Source of the DNA: Bacteroidales bacterium
Lineage (GTDB): Bacteria > Bacteroidota > Bacteroidia > Bacteroidales > F082
Length of the DNA: 64,000 bases
Assembly: GCA_024400295.1 (NCBI GenBank)
Contig: JAKSNA010000003.1
Coordinates: 1 to 64,000 of the forward strand
Reading direction: 5' to 3'
Of this stretch, positions 52,242-61,748 are shown one piece after another; position 1 is the first letter of the stretch, and each line of letters opens with the position of its first letter. The position numbers and the translations under genes are program-made. The notes under the pieces were generated by a model. It ran no database searches and was not told where the DNA came from. It saw only the letters and a program-made list of their open reading frames with translations.

Positions 52242-52760
52242 ATGAAAGACATTGATTATGAGAAAATCCGCAGTTTTGTCGCGGAGCACAACATCCTCGA
52301 GCCGACTTCAATTCACGGCCCTGAACACTGGAAATATGTCGAGCGCAACGGCCTTCTTCTGGCGAAACTGAACGGTGCAGACGAGACCGTTGTCAGACTT
52401 TTCGCATTGTTCCACGACGCCATGCGTTTCAACGATTTCTATGACGAAGAACACGGACCGCGCGGCGCGGAACTCGCGAAAAAGATGAGAGGGAAACTTT
52501 ACGAAGTGTCTGACGATCAATTTGAAATGCTGTACGCAGCCTGTCATTGCCACACCACACACAGCCGCACAGGAATCCTGACCATCGACACGTGTTTCGA
52601 TGCCGACCGCCTCGACCTGCCACGAGCCGGTTACATCCCAAACCCAAAGAAAATGGCCACATCGCACGGCGCGAAAATCGCCGACTTGGGCTTGAAAAAC
52701 AAAGTCAGCCTCAAAGACTACCGCAAATGGATTGACACCATCGATTTGAATAGCCTGTGA
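52242..52760 (+). CDS. HD-domain phosphohydrolase
   Basis: A 172-residue cytoplasmic HD-superfamily protein. The metal ligands appear in order: His of HGPEHW, the HD pair in LFALFHDAMR, His of EEHGPRGAEL and the CHCHTTH segment, then DADRLDL. Such small HD proteins hydrolyse nucleotides or other phosphates; no specific substrate can be named. It is a single gene with its own promoter. Confidence 0.85.
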   Translation: MKDIDYEKIRSFVAEHNILEPTSIHGPEHWKYVERNGLLLAKLNGADETVVRLFALFHDAMRFNDFYDEEHGPRGAELAKKMRGKLYEVSDDQFEMLYAACHCHTTHSRTGILTIDTCFDADRLDLPRAGYIPNPKKMATSHGAKIADLGLKNKVSLKDYRKWIDTIDLNSL

Positions 52761-52773
52761 TTTTTTTATGATT

Positions 52774-52806
52774 AAAAAAGCCGTGAGAATCCGATGACCC
52801 ACGGCT
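52774..52806 (-). terminator. Terminator of the SulP transporter gene
   Basis: AAGCCGTG pairs with CACGGCTT around a 14-base loop and is followed on the minus strand by six T. It lies 25 bases past the transporter stop codon. Confidence 0.8.
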
Positions 52807-52830
52807 TCAACATATTCAATTAAACAGCAA

Positions 52831-54522
52831 TTATTTACCAACAATCTCCTCGGCTCTCTTCAATGCGAAATTGATATGCGAGCAGACGTTCTCGGCACCG
52901 AGTTTCTTGATGACACCGGCCTTGTCCAAAGTCTCCCTCACATGGACGTTGACACCTGAAAGCACCACCGTCATGCCGTTGCGTTTACATCCCTCGCAAA
53001 GCAGCTCGAGGTTGTGGATGCCGGTGCTGTCGATGAACGAGACTTTTCTCATCCTGATGATACGTACCTTGTATTCCTTTCCGACAACCGCCTTCGCAAT
53101 CTCGTCGAATTTATTGGCGATTCCGAAGAAATAAGGGCCGTCGATTTCATAAACCTCAACTCCTTCCGGAATAATGAGTTTCTCTTCATGAACAGTAACG
53201 TCGATGTTGTCGCCCGGATCTATTTCATTTGTAAATGAACGGATTACAGTCGCCTCGTTGGTGCGTTTCAAGAACAAGGCGATTGATGCGATGAGACCGA
53301 CCTCGATGGCGACGGTGAGGTCGAAGATGACTGTCAGCAGGAACGTGATGAGCAGTACGGCGAAGTCGGCTTTCGGATTTTTGGCGAGCATCCTGAACGT
53401 GCGCCAGCCGCTCATGTTATACGAGACCATGATCAGAACTGCGGCGAGGCACGGCATCGGGATGAGACCGACGAGACGGCCTAACAGCAAGAGAACCAGC
53501 AGCAAAACGACTGCGTGAATCAAACCGGCGACCGGAGTCTTTCCGCCGTTGTTGATGTTTGTCATCGTCCTTGCTATGGCTCCTGTTGCAGGAATGCCGC
53601 CGAACAGCGGGCTTGCGATATTCGCGACTCCCTGCGCTATGAGTTCGGTGTTTGAGTTGTGTTTGTCGCCGATGACACCATCAGCGACCATAGCGGAAAG
53701 CAATGACTCTATTGCGCCGAGCATGGCTATCGTGAACGCCGACGGGAAAAGGTCGCGCATCAGTCCGAGCAAGTTTCCACTTTCACCATAATCTATTTCA
53801 GGGAGTTTTGGAGCCGGAATCGAAGTCGGGAGTTCATACAGATCCCCGATGGTGGTGATTGTCGTCACGCCGCAGAAACTCTTTAGGATCCAAGCCACGA
53901 AAGTCATCACGACGATTGCCACAAGCGACCCCGGAATCTTCTTCGAAATCTTCGAACTATATCTGATAATCAACAGGCTGACGATGCCGATGCCCAATGC
54001 CCACCAGTTGACGTGCGTCACATTCTGGAAATAGCAAATCCACTTGTCTATAAAGTTCGCAGGAACTTTCTCAATCCCGAAACCGAAAAGGTCGTTCATC
54101 TGGGTTGAGAAAATGGTCAGTGCTATGCCGCCGGTGAAGCCGACGACGACAGGATACGGCACAAATTTTATGACGTTTCCGAGTTTGAACGCACCTATAA
54201 GTATAAGCAGCACTCCCGCCATCATCGTGGCGATCATCAGGCCGCCGAGACCGTGTTGCTGTATGATTCCGTAGATGATAACGATAAATGCACCTGTCGG
54301 ACCTCCGATCTGCACCTTGCTTCCTCCAAGAAGCGAGATGATGAAACCCGCGATGATCGCGGTGACGAGGCCTTCCGTCGGGCCTACGCCTGACGCTATA
54401 CCGAATGCGATTGCGAGCGGCAAAGCCACAATGCCGACAATGACTCCAGCCATCGCGTCAGCCGAAAACTGAGCCTTGCTGTAGCTTTTCAGACACGTAA
54501 AAAGTTTGGGTTGAAACACCAT
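52831..54522 (-). CDS. SulP-family anion transporter with STAS domain
   Basis: Inner-membrane anion carrier of 563 residues from the ATG at 54522 (a TTG two codons earlier is less likely). The N-terminal 400 residues form the SLC26/SulP membrane domain (AFGIASGVGPTEGLVTAIIAG, GGSKVQIGGPTGAFIVIIYG, GGIPATGAIARTMTNINNGG). The C-terminal STAS domain (about 435-560) includes FIDSTGIHNLELL. Sulfate, bicarbonate or dicarboxylates are possible substrates; no neighbouring gene points to one. A TAATTTTG -7 box lies at 54570-54577. Confidence 0.92.
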   Translation of the reverse strand: MVFQPKLFTCLKSYSKAQFSADAMAGVIVGIVALPLAIAFGIASGVGPTEGLVTAIIAGFIISLLGGSKVQIGGPTGAFIVIIYGIIQQHGLGGLMIATMMAGVLLILIGAFKLGNVIKFVPYPVVVGFTGGIALTIFSTQMNDLFGFGIEKVPANFIDKWICYFQNVTHVNWWALGIGIVSLLIIRYSSKISKKIPGSLVAIVVMTFVAWILKSFCGVTTITTIGDLYELPTSIPAPKLPEIDYGESGNLLGLMRDLFPSAFTIAMLGAIESLLSAMVADGVIGDKHNSNTELIAQGVANIASPLFGGIPATGAIARTMTNINNGGKTPVAGLIHAVVLLLVLLLLGRLVGLIPMPCLAAVLIMVSYNMSGWRTFRMLAKNPKADFAVLLITFLLTVIFDLTVAIEVGLIASIALFLKRTNEATVIRSFTNEIDPGDNIDVTVHEEKLIIPEGVEVYEIDGPYFFGIANKFDEIAKAVVGKEYKVRIIRMRKVSFIDSTGIHNLELLCEGCKRNGMTVVLSGVNVHVRETLDKAGVIKKLGAENVCSHINFALKRAEEIVGK

Positions 54523-54763
54523 TTCCAATCAAATAAATTTAATGAATTAATCTCGAAATTTTGAAGGCGCAAAATTACACTTTTTTTGAATTGGAATGAC
54601 AAAAAATAATGTCTTGTTAAAAAACTCAACAACAATTTGAATATCAATGTATTAAAAAATATTTCAACAAACAAACACATCGAATGGCCTATTATCAACA
54701 CGGGAAATATTACGCTTTACTGCAATTATTTTCGCAAAAACAATATGTTTATAACACATCCAT

Positions 54764-55864
54764 TCAATCCTTGGCAAACACATCCAGATATTCCCTGCTG
54801 TCCGGCGTCTTCATGACTGCGGCTTGTGTGCTTAATGCATATACATACACAAGCTCTTTCTCAAACTTTGTCTCGCGGATGTATTGTTTTTTCAACTTCG
54901 GTTTCACTCCTGAAATTCTCAACGTTTCGCCAAGCTTGCGCACGAGTGTTTTCTCTGGCGTTTCGCCGAGCGACACATGCCACCAGAACTTCTTCTTTTC
55001 GCCCGATGGATCCGTAACATGCAGATGCACAACAGGATGCAAAATCTTATTCCCTTTATGAAGATTCATGTACAAATCACGACCAATGATATTCCCGCGT
55101 TCATTCACGACTGGCAGGAACTCCATGATGTTTTCTTCAGGAACGAAACGAGGAGTTTTAGGAACTTTAGGAGCTTGAGGAGTTTGAGGAGCTTGAGGAG
55201 TTTTAGGAGCTTGAGGAGCTTGAGGAGTTTCAGGAGTTTGAGGAGCTTGAGGAGTTTCAGGAGCCTGTTCACCTAATCCCCTATCACCTAACACCTTGTC
55301 ACCTAACACCTTATCACCTAATCCCCTATCACCTAACACCTTGTCACCTAACACCCTATCACCTAACACCTTGTCCACTACGCTCGTCTCTAACGGTTCA
55401 AAGGAGATTTCCTGAACGTTGACAATTTCCTTCCCTTTAGGGACAACGATTTCAAATGTATCACCTATCTTCTTGCCAATCAATGCCTTGGCGACTGGCG
55501 ACATAAACGACAAAAGGCCTTTCGACGAGTCGGCTTCATCGACACCCACAATGCGAACCGTCCTGCCGTTGTACCTCACCCACGCCCCAAAGCTGACGGC
55601 ATCTTTGTCGGCCTTCGACAAATCAACCTCTACTGCCGAGTTGATCCTATCGGCAAGCAGTTTGAGTTTTGCATCAATAAAATTACAAACGATGTAATTG
55701 CCATTCGCTTCAGCACGTTGATTCTCAAGATCTTGACGTTCATTGTTCAAAGCCTCAAGTCCTTCATGCGTGACATAATTAGGCATCCCCTTGGGCAGAT
55801 GCGCCCTCGGCGGCACCATCGGAATCTCTTCCTGATCGCCTTCTTTTATAAACCCTCGGCTCAT
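54764..55864 (-). CDS. GreA/GreB-like protein fused by a repeat linker to a degenerate Nudix domain
   Basis: A 366-residue protein with three parts. Residues 28-155 match the GreA/GreB family: MPNYVTHEGLEALNNERQ with a shortened coiled coil, then SFGAWVRYNG, VDEADSSKGLLSF and SPVAKALIGKKIGDTFEIV of the FKBP-like domain. Residues 166-199 are seven LGDKV/LGDRG repeats and 200-237 are PQAP/PQTP repeats. Residues 246-345 resemble Bacteroidetes Nudix proteins (EFLPVVNERGNIIGRD, HPVVHLHV), but the box reads GETPEKTLVRKLGETLRI: the Arg and one Glu remain while other REUxEExG residues are lost, and a piece before it is missing. The C-terminus is probably a binding module. Function unknown; it may act on RNA polymerase. 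Confidence 0.75.
   Translation of the reverse strand: MSRGFIKEGDQEEIPMVPPRAHLPKGMPNYVTHEGLEALNNERQDLENQRAEANGNYIVCNFIDAKLKLLADRINSAVEVDLSKADKDAVSFGAWVRYNGRTVRIVGVDEADSSKGLLSFMSPVAKALIGKKIGDTFEIVVPKGKEIVNVQEISFEPLETSVVDKVLGDRVLGDKVLGDRGLGDKVLGDKVLGDRGLGEQAPETPQAPQTPETPQAPQAPKTPQAPQTPQAPKVPKTPRFVPEENIMEFLPVVNERGNIIGRDLYMNLHKGNKILHPVVHLHVTDPSGEKKKFWWHVSLGETPEKTLVRKLGETLRISGVKPKLKKQYIRETKFEKELVYVYALSTQAAVMKTPDSREYLDVFAKD
55154..55267. repeat. In-frame minisatellite coding for the PQAP linker
   Basis: Tandem words of 9-15 bases (ggagtttgaggagcttga type on the plus strand) code for the Pro/Gln/Ala/Thr linker of the GreA-Nudix protein. Copy number probably varies between strains without shifting the frame. 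Confidence 0.75.
55268..55369. repeat. In-frame 15-base minisatellite coding for LGD repeats
   Basis: About seven 15-base units (ttaggtgataaggtg type on the minus strand) code for five-residue repeats LGDKV or LGDRG. The unit length is a multiple of three, so gain or loss keeps the frame. Confidence 0.8.
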
Positions 55865-55902
55865 GAAATGCTGGTTATTGACTGAATTTTACAAATCCTG
55901 TC

Positions 55903-56100
55903 TTAATTCAATATCAAGTCAAAACGACCGGCTTTTGTCTTGACGCATTCGTAAGATGCCGCAAACTGCAGTATTGTGTTCAGCGCATTTCTGCTTGGTT
56001 TCATGTCGTCGCAGATGTCTGTCACAGCGGCTCTTATCTCATTTTCAAATGCGTTGTCATTCTGGAATGACAGTAATGTTGGAGTAATTTTCAGACCCAT
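55903..56100 (-). CDS. Small conserved hypothetical protein
   Basis: A 65-residue protein from the ATG at 56100 (a GTG two codons earlier is possible). Function not recognised. It is helical and mixed-charge (MGLKITPTLLSFQNDNAFEN, then NALNTILQFAASYECVKTK). Short proteins of this kind with the ILQFAASYE segment seem common in Bacteroidales. It lies between the GreA-Nudix gene and the sigma-factor gene on the same strand. Confidence 0.6.
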   Translation of the reverse strand: MGLKITPTLLSFQNDNAFENEIRAAVTDICDDMKPSRNALNTILQFAASYECVKTKAGRFDLILN

Positions 56101-56183
56101 AGGCACTTATTTTCGTTAATAATCGAAGCAATAACGCCTGTTGTCTGTGGTTTATTATTCCGATACGGAAAAGTTTTTTATGT

Positions 56184-56256
56184 TTGGAGTTTGGAGAGTT
56201 GAGAGTAGAGTTTATATAATGATAATTTCACTCTCAACACTTCACTCTCAACACTT
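56184..56256. repeat. ctcaacactt repeat family, copy 3, with hairpin potential
   Basis: Two direct words actctcaacactt (56230-56256) and an inverted gttgagagt arm (56199-56207) can pair over nine bases. It directly follows the sigma-factor stop codon, replacing a normal terminator. Confidence 0.65.
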
Positions 56257-56840
56257 TACACGGCAAGGGTGAGGTTTTTCTCTTTTGCCATTTTTCTCAG
56301 GTTGATAATGGCATAACGCATTCTTCCGAGTGCTGTGTTGATGCTCACATTCGTCGCATCGGCGATTTCCTTGAACGACATATCGGCATAAATTCTCATC
56401 TGCAACACCTCACGCTGTTCATCGGGAAGGAAACCTATCATCGCACGCAAGTCGCTGTAAATCTGTTCGGTAACCATTCTTTCTTCGACAGACAGGTCGG
56501 TGACTCTCGCGTTGCCAATGAGGTCGTAATCGTCCTTTGTCGGGTCAACCATCGGCAGACGTTTTGACTTGCGGAAATAATCAATAATGAGATTATGTGC
56601 GATGCGCATGGCAAACTGGATGAACTTGCCTTCTTCGTTATAGGCGCCGGCTTTTATCGTGCGTATAATCTTCAAAAACGTATCCTGAAAAATATCATCG
56701 GCAAGCTGCCTGTCCCTGACAAGCATCATGATGTATGAAAAAACTTTATCCTGATATTTGTCAACCAATAATTTGAAACTTGCTACGTCACCGTTCTGGT
56801 AACGCATCACCAATTCCTTGTCGTTAATTATTTCAGACAT
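56256..56840 (-). CDS. Sigma-70 family RNA polymerase sigma factor (ECF type)
   Basis: An alternative sigma factor of 194 residues. Region 2 is visible as FKLLVDKYQDKVFSYIMMLV, DIFQDTFLKIIRTI and FAMRIAHNLIIDYFRK. Region 4 is LPDEQREVLQMRIYADMSF followed by KEIADATNVSINTALGRMRYAI, the helix-turn-helix for the -35 element. No anti-sigma gene is adjacent, unlike many ECF loci, so its control may be at the level of its own expression. A 105-base leader follows a clear promoter. Confidence 0.9.
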   Translation of the reverse strand: MSEIINDKELVMRYQNGDVASFKLLVDKYQDKVFSYIMMLVRDRQLADDIFQDTFLKIIRTIKAGAYNEEGKFIQFAMRIAHNLIIDYFRKSKRLPMVDPTKDDYDLIGNARVTDLSVEERMVTEQIYSDLRAMIGFLPDEQREVLQMRIYADMSFKEIADATNVSINTALGRMRYAIINLRKMAKEKNLTLAV

Positions 56841-56950
56841 AAGTCCCCCTTTTTTAAGGTTTTACAATTAAAAAAAGGTAAAATTTACTCGATAGCGACT
56901 CTCCTATATTTATTGGTTTAACTTGATTTTTACTGTTGCAAAAATTTCCG

Positions 56951-56982
56951 CAAATATAAAGCCAATTTCAATATCGTGCAAG
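56951..56982 (-). promoter_or_regulatory. Promoter of the sigma-factor gene
   Basis: TTG, 20 bases, TATATTTG. The leader of about 105 bases before the ATG at 56840 is long for this genome and holds an AGGGGGA Shine-Dalgarno-like word. Nothing else definite is seen in the spacer 56841-57026. Confidence 0.6.
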
Positions 56983-57026
56983 TTTTTTTTGTAATTTCGT
57001 GAAATTTTTTTTGACAGCATATTCTG

Positions 57027-59825
57027 ATGGAGAGACTAACGAATATAGAGATACACGGAGCGAGGGTTAACAACCTGAAAAACATTGACTTAAGCATACC
57101 GAAGAACAAGTTGATTGTCATCACTGGACTATCAGGTTCTGGCAAGTCATCATTGGCATTCGACACCATTTATGCGGAGGGGCAGCGTCGTTACGTGGAG
57201 AGTTTGAGCGCATACGCGCGTCAATTCATGGGGCGTTTGAGCAAACCTGACGTCGATTTGATTACCGGATTATCGCCCGCCATCGCGATCCAGCAGCGCA
57301 CGATGACTTCCAATCCGCGTTCCACCGTCGGCACGACGACAGAGATATACGAATACCTCAAGCTCCTTTACGCCCGCATCGGACGCACCTACTCCCCCAT
57401 TTCCGGCAAGGAAGTGAAAAGAAATCAGGTCGGCGATGTCATTGATTTCATACTCGGACAAAAAGGCCAAGCCGTTTATATCCTTTCGCCAATCACATTG
57501 CCCGAAGGCAGAACGCTCCAGGAACATCTCAACATTCTGCTCCAACAAGGATTTAACAGATTGATTGTCAAAGGCGAACTAATCAGAATAGAAGATTACC
57601 TAAAAGAAAAATGCCACGACAAGCCGAACGACATTCGCATCATGGTTGACCGATTGAAAGTCAATGACAAGACGAAAGACCTCATCGGGCAGCTCGCTGA
57701 TTCCATTCAGACTGCATTTTACGAAGGCGGCGACAACTGCATTGTCATGGTTGACAACGGCGGCGAGAAGAAAGAACACACCTTCTCGTCGCGTTTCGAG
57801 GCTGACGGGATGACATTCGAGCCGCCGACATCGCATCTGTTTGCGTTCAACAACCCGTATGGCGCCTGCAAGACCTGTGAAGGCTTCGGCAACATCATAG
57901 GCATTGACGAAGACCTCGTTGTGCCTGACAAGTCGCTTTCAATATACGACAATGCCATTGCCTGCTGGCGGGGCGAAAAGATGAGCGAGTTCCGCGACCA
58001 TCTTGTCAGAAACGCACATCATTTTGATTTTCCGATTCACAAGCCATATTACGAACTCACTGAAAATCAGAAGGAAACGCTTTGGAATGGAAACAAATAC
58101 TTCACCGGCATCAATGATTTTTTCGATCAGGTACAAGCCGAGTCGTACAAGATACAGTACAGAGTCATGCTCTCGCGTTACCGAGGCAAGACCACCTGTC
58201 CGGAATGCAAAGGCAAGAGGCTGCGCAGGGAGGCGAGTTACGTGAAGATAAACGGGAAAAGCATCACCGACCTTGTCACGATGCCACTTTCAGAACTGAA
58301 CACATTCTTCAACACACTTCAGCTTTCAGAATCTGACGCCACCGTTGCGGAACGTCTTCTCATCGAGATAAAAAACAGGCTCGGTTTCCTTGACGAGGTC
58401 GGTCTTGGATACCTAACGCTCAACCGTGCATCCAACACGCTATCGGGCGGCGAGTCGCAGCGAATAAACCTCGCGACGTCGCTCGGAAGCAGCCTCGTCG
58501 GTTCGACATACATACTCGATGAGCCGAGCATAGGTCTGCATTCTCGTGACACCCAACGACTTATCAAAGTCCTGAAACGTCTGCGCGATATTGGCAACAC
58601 TGTCATTGTTGTTGAACACGATGAAGAGATTATTCGCGCCGCCGACCAGATCATCGACATCGGGCCGATGGCAGGACGCTTCGGTGGCGAGTTGGTCTTT
58701 CAAGGCGACATCAAAGCGATGTTGAAAAACACAAAATCACTGACCGCGCAGTACATCACAGGGGAAAAGGAGATTCCTGTTCCCAAACGACGCAGGAAGT
58801 GGAACAACGCCATTGAGTTTGATGGCTGCCTTGAGCATAACCTCAAGAATATCAATGTCAAAATACCGTTGAACGTCCTAACCGTCGTCACCGGCGTGAG
58901 CGGTTCAGGCAAGTCATCGTTAGTGAACAGCATCGTTTACACATCACTGAAGAAATATCTTGGCGGGACAGCCGAGAAGACAGGCTCATTCGGAAAGATG
59001 CACGGCAGTTTGCAGGCGATAAAAGCCGTCGAGATGATTGACCAGAACCCGATAGGAAAGTCAACACGCTCAAACCCAGTGACATACGTCAAAGCCTTTG
59101 ACGACATTCGCGCTTTGTTCGCCGAGCAGAAACTGGCGAAAATGCGCGGCAACAAAGCCGGTTATTTCTCGTTCAACGTGCCAGGCGGACGATGCGACAA
59201 CTGCGAAGGCGAAGGCACTCTGAAAGTCGAGATGCAGTTCATGGCCGATGTTTATCTGCAATGTGATGTCTGCCATGGAATGCGTTACAAAGAAGAGGCT
59301 CTCGAAGTAAAATTCCTCGAGAAGAACATTTTCGATATTCTTGAGATGAGCATCGACGAAGCCATCAAATTTTTCAGCCAGCCAAATGGCAACAAGAACA
59401 TCACCGACCGCATCGTAATGAAACTCAAACCGTTACAAGACGTAGGATTAGGTTATTTAAAGATGGGTCAGGCGTCGTCAACACTCTCCGGCGGCGAAGC
59501 GCAAAGGATAAAGCTCGCTTCATTCCTGGTCAACGGCACCAACGAGCAGCCGACTCTGTTCATCTTCGATGAGCCGACGACAGGACTGCATTTCCACGAT
59601 GTGAACAAACTGCTTGCCGCTTTTGAGGCGTTGATTAACAACGGGCATTCGCTGGTCGTCATTGAGCACGACCCTGATGTCATCAAAACGGCAGACTGGG
59701 TCATTGACCTCGGTCCGGAAGGCGGCGACAAAGGCGGAAACCTTGTCTTTGAAGGCACACCCGAAGAACTCGCAAAATGCAAAGAAAGTTTCACCGCCGG
59801 CGTAATAGCGAAGAAACTCTCTTGA
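57027..59825 (+). CDS. uvrA: Excinuclease ABC subunit A
   Basis: DNA-damage sensor of nucleotide excision repair, 932 residues. Two ABC modules are visible, each with Walker A (GLSGSGKSSLAFD and GVSGSGKSSLVNS), signature (LSGGESQRINLA and LSGGEAQRIKLA) and Walker B (ILDEPSIGLH and IFDEPTTGLH). The zinc-finger pairs CKTCEGFG, CPECKGKR, CDNCEGEG and CDVCHGMR are all present. It loads UvrB (13.5 kb). It stands alone and is divergent from the sigma-factor gene. Confidence 0.97.
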   Translation: MERLTNIEIHGARVNNLKNIDLSIPKNKLIVITGLSGSGKSSLAFDTIYAEGQRRYVESLSAYARQFMGRLSKPDVDLITGLSPAIAIQQRTMTSNPRSTVGTTTEIYEYLKLLYARIGRTYSPISGKEVKRNQVGDVIDFILGQKGQAVYILSPITLPEGRTLQEHLNILLQQGFNRLIVKGELIRIEDYLKEKCHDKPNDIRIMVDRLKVNDKTKDLIGQLADSIQTAFYEGGDNCIVMVDNGGEKKEHTFSSRFEADGMTFEPPTSHLFAFNNPYGACKTCEGFGNIIGIDEDLVVPDKSLSIYDNAIACWRGEKMSEFRDHLVRNAHHFDFPIHKPYYELTENQKETLWNGNKYFTGINDFFDQVQAESYKIQYRVMLSRYRGKTTCPECKGKRLRREASYVKINGKSITDLVTMPLSELNTFFNTLQLSESDATVAERLLIEIKNRLGFLDEVGLGYLTLNRASNTLSGGESQRINLATSLGSSLVGSTYILDEPSIGLHSRDTQRLIKVLKRLRDIGNTVIVVEHDEEIIRAADQIIDIGPMAGRFGGELVFQGDIKAMLKNTKSLTAQYITGEKEIPVPKRRRKWNNAIEFDGCLEHNLKNINVKIPLNVLTVVTGVSGSGKSSLVNSIVYTSLKKYLGGTAEKTGSFGKMHGSLQAIKAVEMIDQNPIGKSTRSNPVTYVKAFDDIRALFAEQKLAKMRGNKAGYFSFNVPGGRCDNCEGEGTLKVEMQFMADVYLQCDVCHGMRYKEEALEVKFLEKNIFDILEMSIDEAIKFFSQPNGNKNITDRIVMKLKPLQDVGLGYLKMGQASSTLSGGEAQRIKLASFLVNGTNEQPTLFIFDEPTTGLHFHDVNKLLAAFEALINNGHSLVVIEHDPDVIKTADWVIDLGPEGGDKGGNLVFEGTPEELAKCKESFTAGVIAKKLS

Positions 59826-59849
59826 TAATTTTTTAAAAGTTTTGATGTC

Positions 59850-60467
59850 TTAAGTGTAAATCAAAGTCGCAGTTACTTTTGAAAAATCTTTGTTTTTCAA
59901 ATCGTTAGGGTTTATTAAGACGTGCATCATCCCAAAATCCACGAAGTTGAGATTAAAGTCGTCGTCTTCATCGGAATCGACTTGCAGGAGTTCCACCCAG
60001 CCTTGGTATGGGGCGTCCCAGTCCTCCCACGGCATGTCAAACGGCACCCCGAGCAATTTGTGTCCGTCGCCGTCAGGCCTGTCAAGTGAAAACCCAATGC
60101 TTCTTTGCTGATAAGCCACAGGATTACCATCCTCATCTTCAAAAACTATCTGCTTAAACTCTTGGTTTTCAATATCTTCAATATAAAAAACCCGTACATC
60201 TTCCCTATTCCAATATTGTTCCTCAGGATAATAGCAGTCAAGAGAGCCGAAATAATAGTCAATGGCAGCGAAGAAATACAGCATCCCCTTGTGTGGCAAC
60301 ACGTTAGCCTCATCAAATTTCGCCAATTCATCGCATCTCAACTGACAAATAAAAAACAAATCGTCTGGAATCGGGAAATTTTCGGGCACATCCGGGTTGC
60401 CAAACCACTTGCTTTTCATGTACAAGTCATCATTTGACTTCGCAAGATTCATTCTGATTGATTTCAT
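59850..60467 (-). CDS. DUF1963 (YwqG-like) protein
   Basis: A 205-residue acidic cytoplasmic protein of the DUF1963 family, function unknown. Family marks are KWFGNPDVPENFPIP, FICQLRCDELAKFD, KGMLYFFAAID and the C-terminal MHVLINPNDLKNKDFSKV. These proteins are often scattered among bacterial immunity or toxin-related loci, but nothing here points that way. A TAATTTTG -7 box stands at 60482-60489. It is convergent with uvrA. Confidence 0.8.
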   Translation of the reverse strand: MKSIRMNLAKSNDDLYMKSKWFGNPDVPENFPIPDDLFFICQLRCDELAKFDEANVLPHKGMLYFFAAIDYYFGSLDCYYPEEQYWNREDVRVFYIEDIENQEFKQIVFEDEDGNPVAYQQRSIGFSLDRPDGDGHKLLGVPFDMPWEDWDAPYQGWVELLQVDSDEDDDFNLNFVDFGMMHVLINPNDLKNKDFSKVTATLIYT

Positions 60468-60593
60468 ATTGAAAATTTTTGCAAAATTAATAAAATGTTA
60501 CAATCGGTACAAAAAAAAACGTCCTGACACTGGAATTTTTTTAGTATTTTTGCAGACTGAAACGAGTAATTGAATATTTTTTCATTTTTTCAA

Positions 60594-61715
60594 ATGTCGG
60601 TTTTCAAAGCGATTTTGAATAGCACATCCATCATTGCGGCTTTGATTCTCGGACTTGTTTTTTCTGTCAGTCCGCTGAAAATCAAGGCACAAGACAGCAT
60701 TGTGCAGAAATTGGATTATCTTATCAAAATTGACACGATACAAACATACGACACGACGTACATCATAGACACTTTGATTACGCCAAGACAAATCATAAAA
60801 ATTGACACAATCAGAATATCACCGGAAAGGGAAAGCACAAGTCAAAACATTGAAGGCAACATCGGATTCACAATCAATCAGTTAGCAGTCACACACTGGG
60901 CGGCTGGCGGTGAGAGCAATGCTTCCGGCAAAATCAACGCTAATTTCAAGCACACGCTCAAGCGCAGGAAATTCAGTTACATGACGACCGGAATATTTGC
61001 ATACGGCATTTCGGGATACGCCAAAAGCAAGCGTATTGAGAAGACCGAAGACCGTTTTGAACTCGCCACGACAATTTCAAACAACAACCAAAAGCATCTC
61101 ACATTCACGTCGATAACGACGTTGAAGACACAATTCACAAACGGTTACGCCTACCCCAACGATTCCGTGCCTATCTCCAGATTCTTCGCGCCGGCATACC
61201 TCACAATATCAATGGGTTATACATATACAATCAACAAATACCTGTCAGTTTTCATGAGTCCGATGGCAGGAAAGATGACCTTTGTCATGGACCAAGAGCT
61301 TGCCGACAAAGGCGCATTCGGCGTGGAAGCCGGATATTGGAACATAATCGAAGGAGACAGCACATGGGTTTCCGGAAAGAAATTTTTTGCAGAGCTTGGA
61401 ATAAACATTTTGGTAAGTTACAGCCAGCAGTTCGACAAAAACATAAGCATTTTTTCGACATTAAACCTGTACAACAACTATTTAGACGCGAACCGTTCAA
61501 ACAGATGGAACATTGACATTGACTGGGAAACCGGCATAAAATTTCTCATAACCAAAAGAATATCAACGATTCTCAACATTCACATGATTTATGACGACAA
61601 CATCAAATTCGCTGTCACGGAAATCGAAAACGGTGTTGAGGTCACCAAAGAAAGACCAACTCTTCAATTTAAAGAATCGCTTGGTATTACTTTTTTGTTT
61701 AACTTTGCGAAATAA
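60594..61715 (+). CDS. DUF3078 outer-membrane beta-barrel protein
   Basis: Exported protein of 373 residues from the ATG at 60594 (the TTG frame at 60570 is less likely). A signal peptide ending near KIKAQ precedes a short Asp/Ile-rich spacer and a DUF3078 beta barrel: GFTINQLAVTHWAAGGESNASG, then alternating strands such as YLTISMGYTYTINKYLSVFM and the C-terminal LGITFLFNFAK. It is probably an outer-membrane porin-like or assembly protein. A TATTTTTG -7 box is at 60545-60552. It lies 33 bases before the phosphohexomutase gene. Confidence 0.85.
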   Translation: MSVFKAILNSTSIIAALILGLVFSVSPLKIKAQDSIVQKLDYLIKIDTIQTYDTTYIIDTLITPRQIIKIDTIRISPERESTSQNIEGNIGFTINQLAVTHWAAGGESNASGKINANFKHTLKRRKFSYMTTGIFAYGISGYAKSKRIEKTEDRFELATTISNNNQKHLTFTSITTLKTQFTNGYAYPNDSVPISRFFAPAYLTISMGYTYTINKYLSVFMSPMAGKMTFVMDQELADKGAFGVEAGYWNIIEGDSTWVSGKKFFAELGINILVSYSQQFDKNISIFSTLNLYNNYLDANRSNRWNIDIDWETGIKFLITKRISTILNIHMIYDDNIKFAVTEIENGVEVTKERPTLQFKESLGITFLFNFAK

Positions 61716-61748
61716 TTTTGAGAGAAATATTAACCTAAAATTTACGAT

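Noticed and set aside
55154..55369. CRISPR-like array
   Set aside because: The repeats are contiguous without unique spacers, have a three-base periodicity and are translated in frame within one protein.
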